Source of the DNA: MPNP01 sp026710155
Lineage (GTDB): Bacteria; Pseudomonadota; Alphaproteobacteria; Rhodobacterales; Rhodobacteraceae
Reading direction: 5' to 3'
NCBI GenBank assembly: GCA_965200885.1
Contig: OZ241737.1
Location: forward strand, 1,550,001-1,614,000
Length of the DNA: 64,000 nucleotides
Shown: positions 63,130 to 64,000 of the stretch, one piece after another
Position numbering within the stretch: position 1 is the stretch's first letter
Layout of the letters: every line of letters begins with the position of its first letter
The notes under the pieces: model-generated
Seen by the model: only the letters and a program-made list of their open reading frames with translations
Told to the model about the DNA's origin: nothing
The model's database searches: none
Made by a program: the position numbers and the translations under genes

Positions 63130-64000
63130 ATGTTAGATCTTGTTAATGCCCTGACATTGTTGGCAAACTTTGTCCTTATACCGGGCATTACCTACGGGAG
63201 CCAGTTGGGATTGGGTGCCTTGGGCGTAACCATCGTTTATGGCATTCTACGGTTTTCGAATTTTGCCCATGGTGATACAATGGCTTTTGGAACAATGGTT
63301 ACCATCCTCCTGACCTTGTGGATTCAATCGCTTGGAATAACCTTCTATCCCTTGCCCACAGCCCTGTTGATGGTACCCTTTGGAGTGGTCATAACGACAA
63401 TTCTCGTTCTCGGTATTGACAAGGCTGTCTATGCCCATTTCAGGCAGGTCAATGCTCCACCGGTGATGTTTGTAATTGCTTCGGTTGGTGTGATGTTTGT
63501 TTTGCAGGGCTTGATCAGGTTGATCATCGGACCAGATGACCAGTCCTTTGCCGATGGGGCAAGATTCATACTCAGGGCAAGGGAGTTCAAGGAATATTTC
63601 GGACTGTCGGAAGGCTTGTCGATCAAGGTCACCCAGTTGATGAGTTTGGTGGTAACATTCCTGCTGGTTATCAGCCTGTTCTGGTTCCTTCACCGCACGA
63701 GAACAGGGAAATCCTTGCGCGCATATTCCGATAATCGTGATTTGGCCCAACTTTCTGGAATCAACCCTGACAGGGTGGTTCTCTATACCTGGATACTGGC
63801 AACAGCACTGGCAACCATAGCCGGTGTGTTATATGGATTGGACAAGAGTTTCAAACCCTCGGTTTATTTCCAACTTCTCCTACCCATTTTTGCCGCGGCC
63901 ATCGTGGGAGGACTTGGCAATCCTCTTGGTGCTTTTGTTGGAGGATTTGTTGTTGCCTTTTCGGAAATAACCATAACCTATGCCTATAAGCGGTTTTTTG
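63130..64000 (+). CDS. livH: Branched-chain amino acid ABC transporter permease LivH (partial)
   Basis: The frame starts at ATG 63130 and is open to the end of the window. It is hydrophobic throughout and shows GLGALGVTIVYGILRFSNFAHGDTMAFG, the LivH start, ISLFWFLHRTRTGKSLRAYSDNRDLAQLSGIN (the cytosolic EAA-like loop) and AAAIVGGLGNPLGAFVGGF. About 290 residues are visible; the end and livM lie beyond the window. Confidence 0.93.
   Translation, partial: MLDLVNALTLLANFVLIPGITYGSQLGLGALGVTIVYGILRFSNFAHGDTMAFGTMVTILLTLWIQSLGITFYPLPTALLMVPFGVVITTILVLGIDKAVYAHFRQVNAPPVMFVIASVGVMFVLQGLIRLIIGPDDQSFADGARFILRAREFKEYFGLSEGLSIKVTQLMSLVVTFLLVISLFWFLHRTRTGKSLRAYSDNRDLAQLSGINPDRVVLYTWILATALATIAGVLYGLDKSFKPSVYFQLLLPIFAAAIVGGLGNPLGAFVGGFVVAFSEITITYAYKRFF

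Overview
The window reads as a chromosomal segment of a low-GC (roughly 40% by eye) alphaproteobacterium, probably marine and close to Rhodobacterales in gene order. The evidence is the murA - DUF2948 - hisD - UPF0262 - LMW phosphatase - infA - maf - rng - yacG - tRNA-Phe block, the SUV3-like helicase followed by a 7Fe ferredoxin, heterotetrameric sarcosine oxidase, and betC-type choline sulfatase. Taxonomy is inferred from gene content only.

Layout. 1-2741: end of an ABC exporter, an acyl-CoA synthetase and tRNA-Thr(GGT). 2840-4090: a GC-rich foreign patch holding one secreted protein whose signal peptide is split by a C9 tract. 4705-13322: the murA to tRNA-Phe housekeeping block, interrupted at 8883-11156 by a three-gene cassette in which two genes carry lesions. 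13359-21080: kynureninase, RluB, TadA, a ceramidase-like membrane protein, GatCA, a lipoprotein, an amidase, RNase P RNA and L33. 21094-23246: a small inverted-repeat element and an ATPase/TOPRIM pair that looks like a defence system. 23504-30782: BI-1 protein, quinone oxidoreductase, lipase-like hydrolase, SCP2 protein, TPR protein, helicase, ferredoxin. 30930-37523: a broken nuclease gene, choline sulfatase, cobS and cobT (divergent), and a Kef-type antiporter.

37673-49361 is the most unusual stretch. It starts with a self-sufficient reductive dehalogenase (RdhA fused to a flavin/2Fe-2S reductase). It then has a membrane protein/ImmA-IrrE/DUF262-HNH cassette. Next comes an approximately 2.3 kb IS1595-family transposon that carries a DNA adenine methylase and a PD-(D/E)XK nuclease between recognisable 23-bp inverted repeats. 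After it lies a tcmP gene cut by that transposon at one end and by a second IS1595 element (19-bp inverted repeats, perfect 8-bp target duplication) in the middle. The tcmP partner, a DUF5131 three-Cys-motif protein, is intact downstream.

49562-64000 is catabolic. A desaturase - Rieske ferredoxin - Rieske oxygenase operon is followed by a broken aminopeptidase-like gene, an AhpD-like protein, sarcosine oxidase soxB-soxD-soxA, a 1.5 kb intrusion with IS66 remnants, the displaced soxG, and a branched-chain amino acid type ABC transporter (livK-G-F-H, cut by the window end). Together with choline sulfatase this fits use of methylated osmolytes as carbon and nitrogen sources.

At least six genes carry frameshifts or in-frame stops, several at homopolymers. 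Sequencing error is therefore a live alternative for some lesions. It cannot explain the IS insertion with its target duplication.
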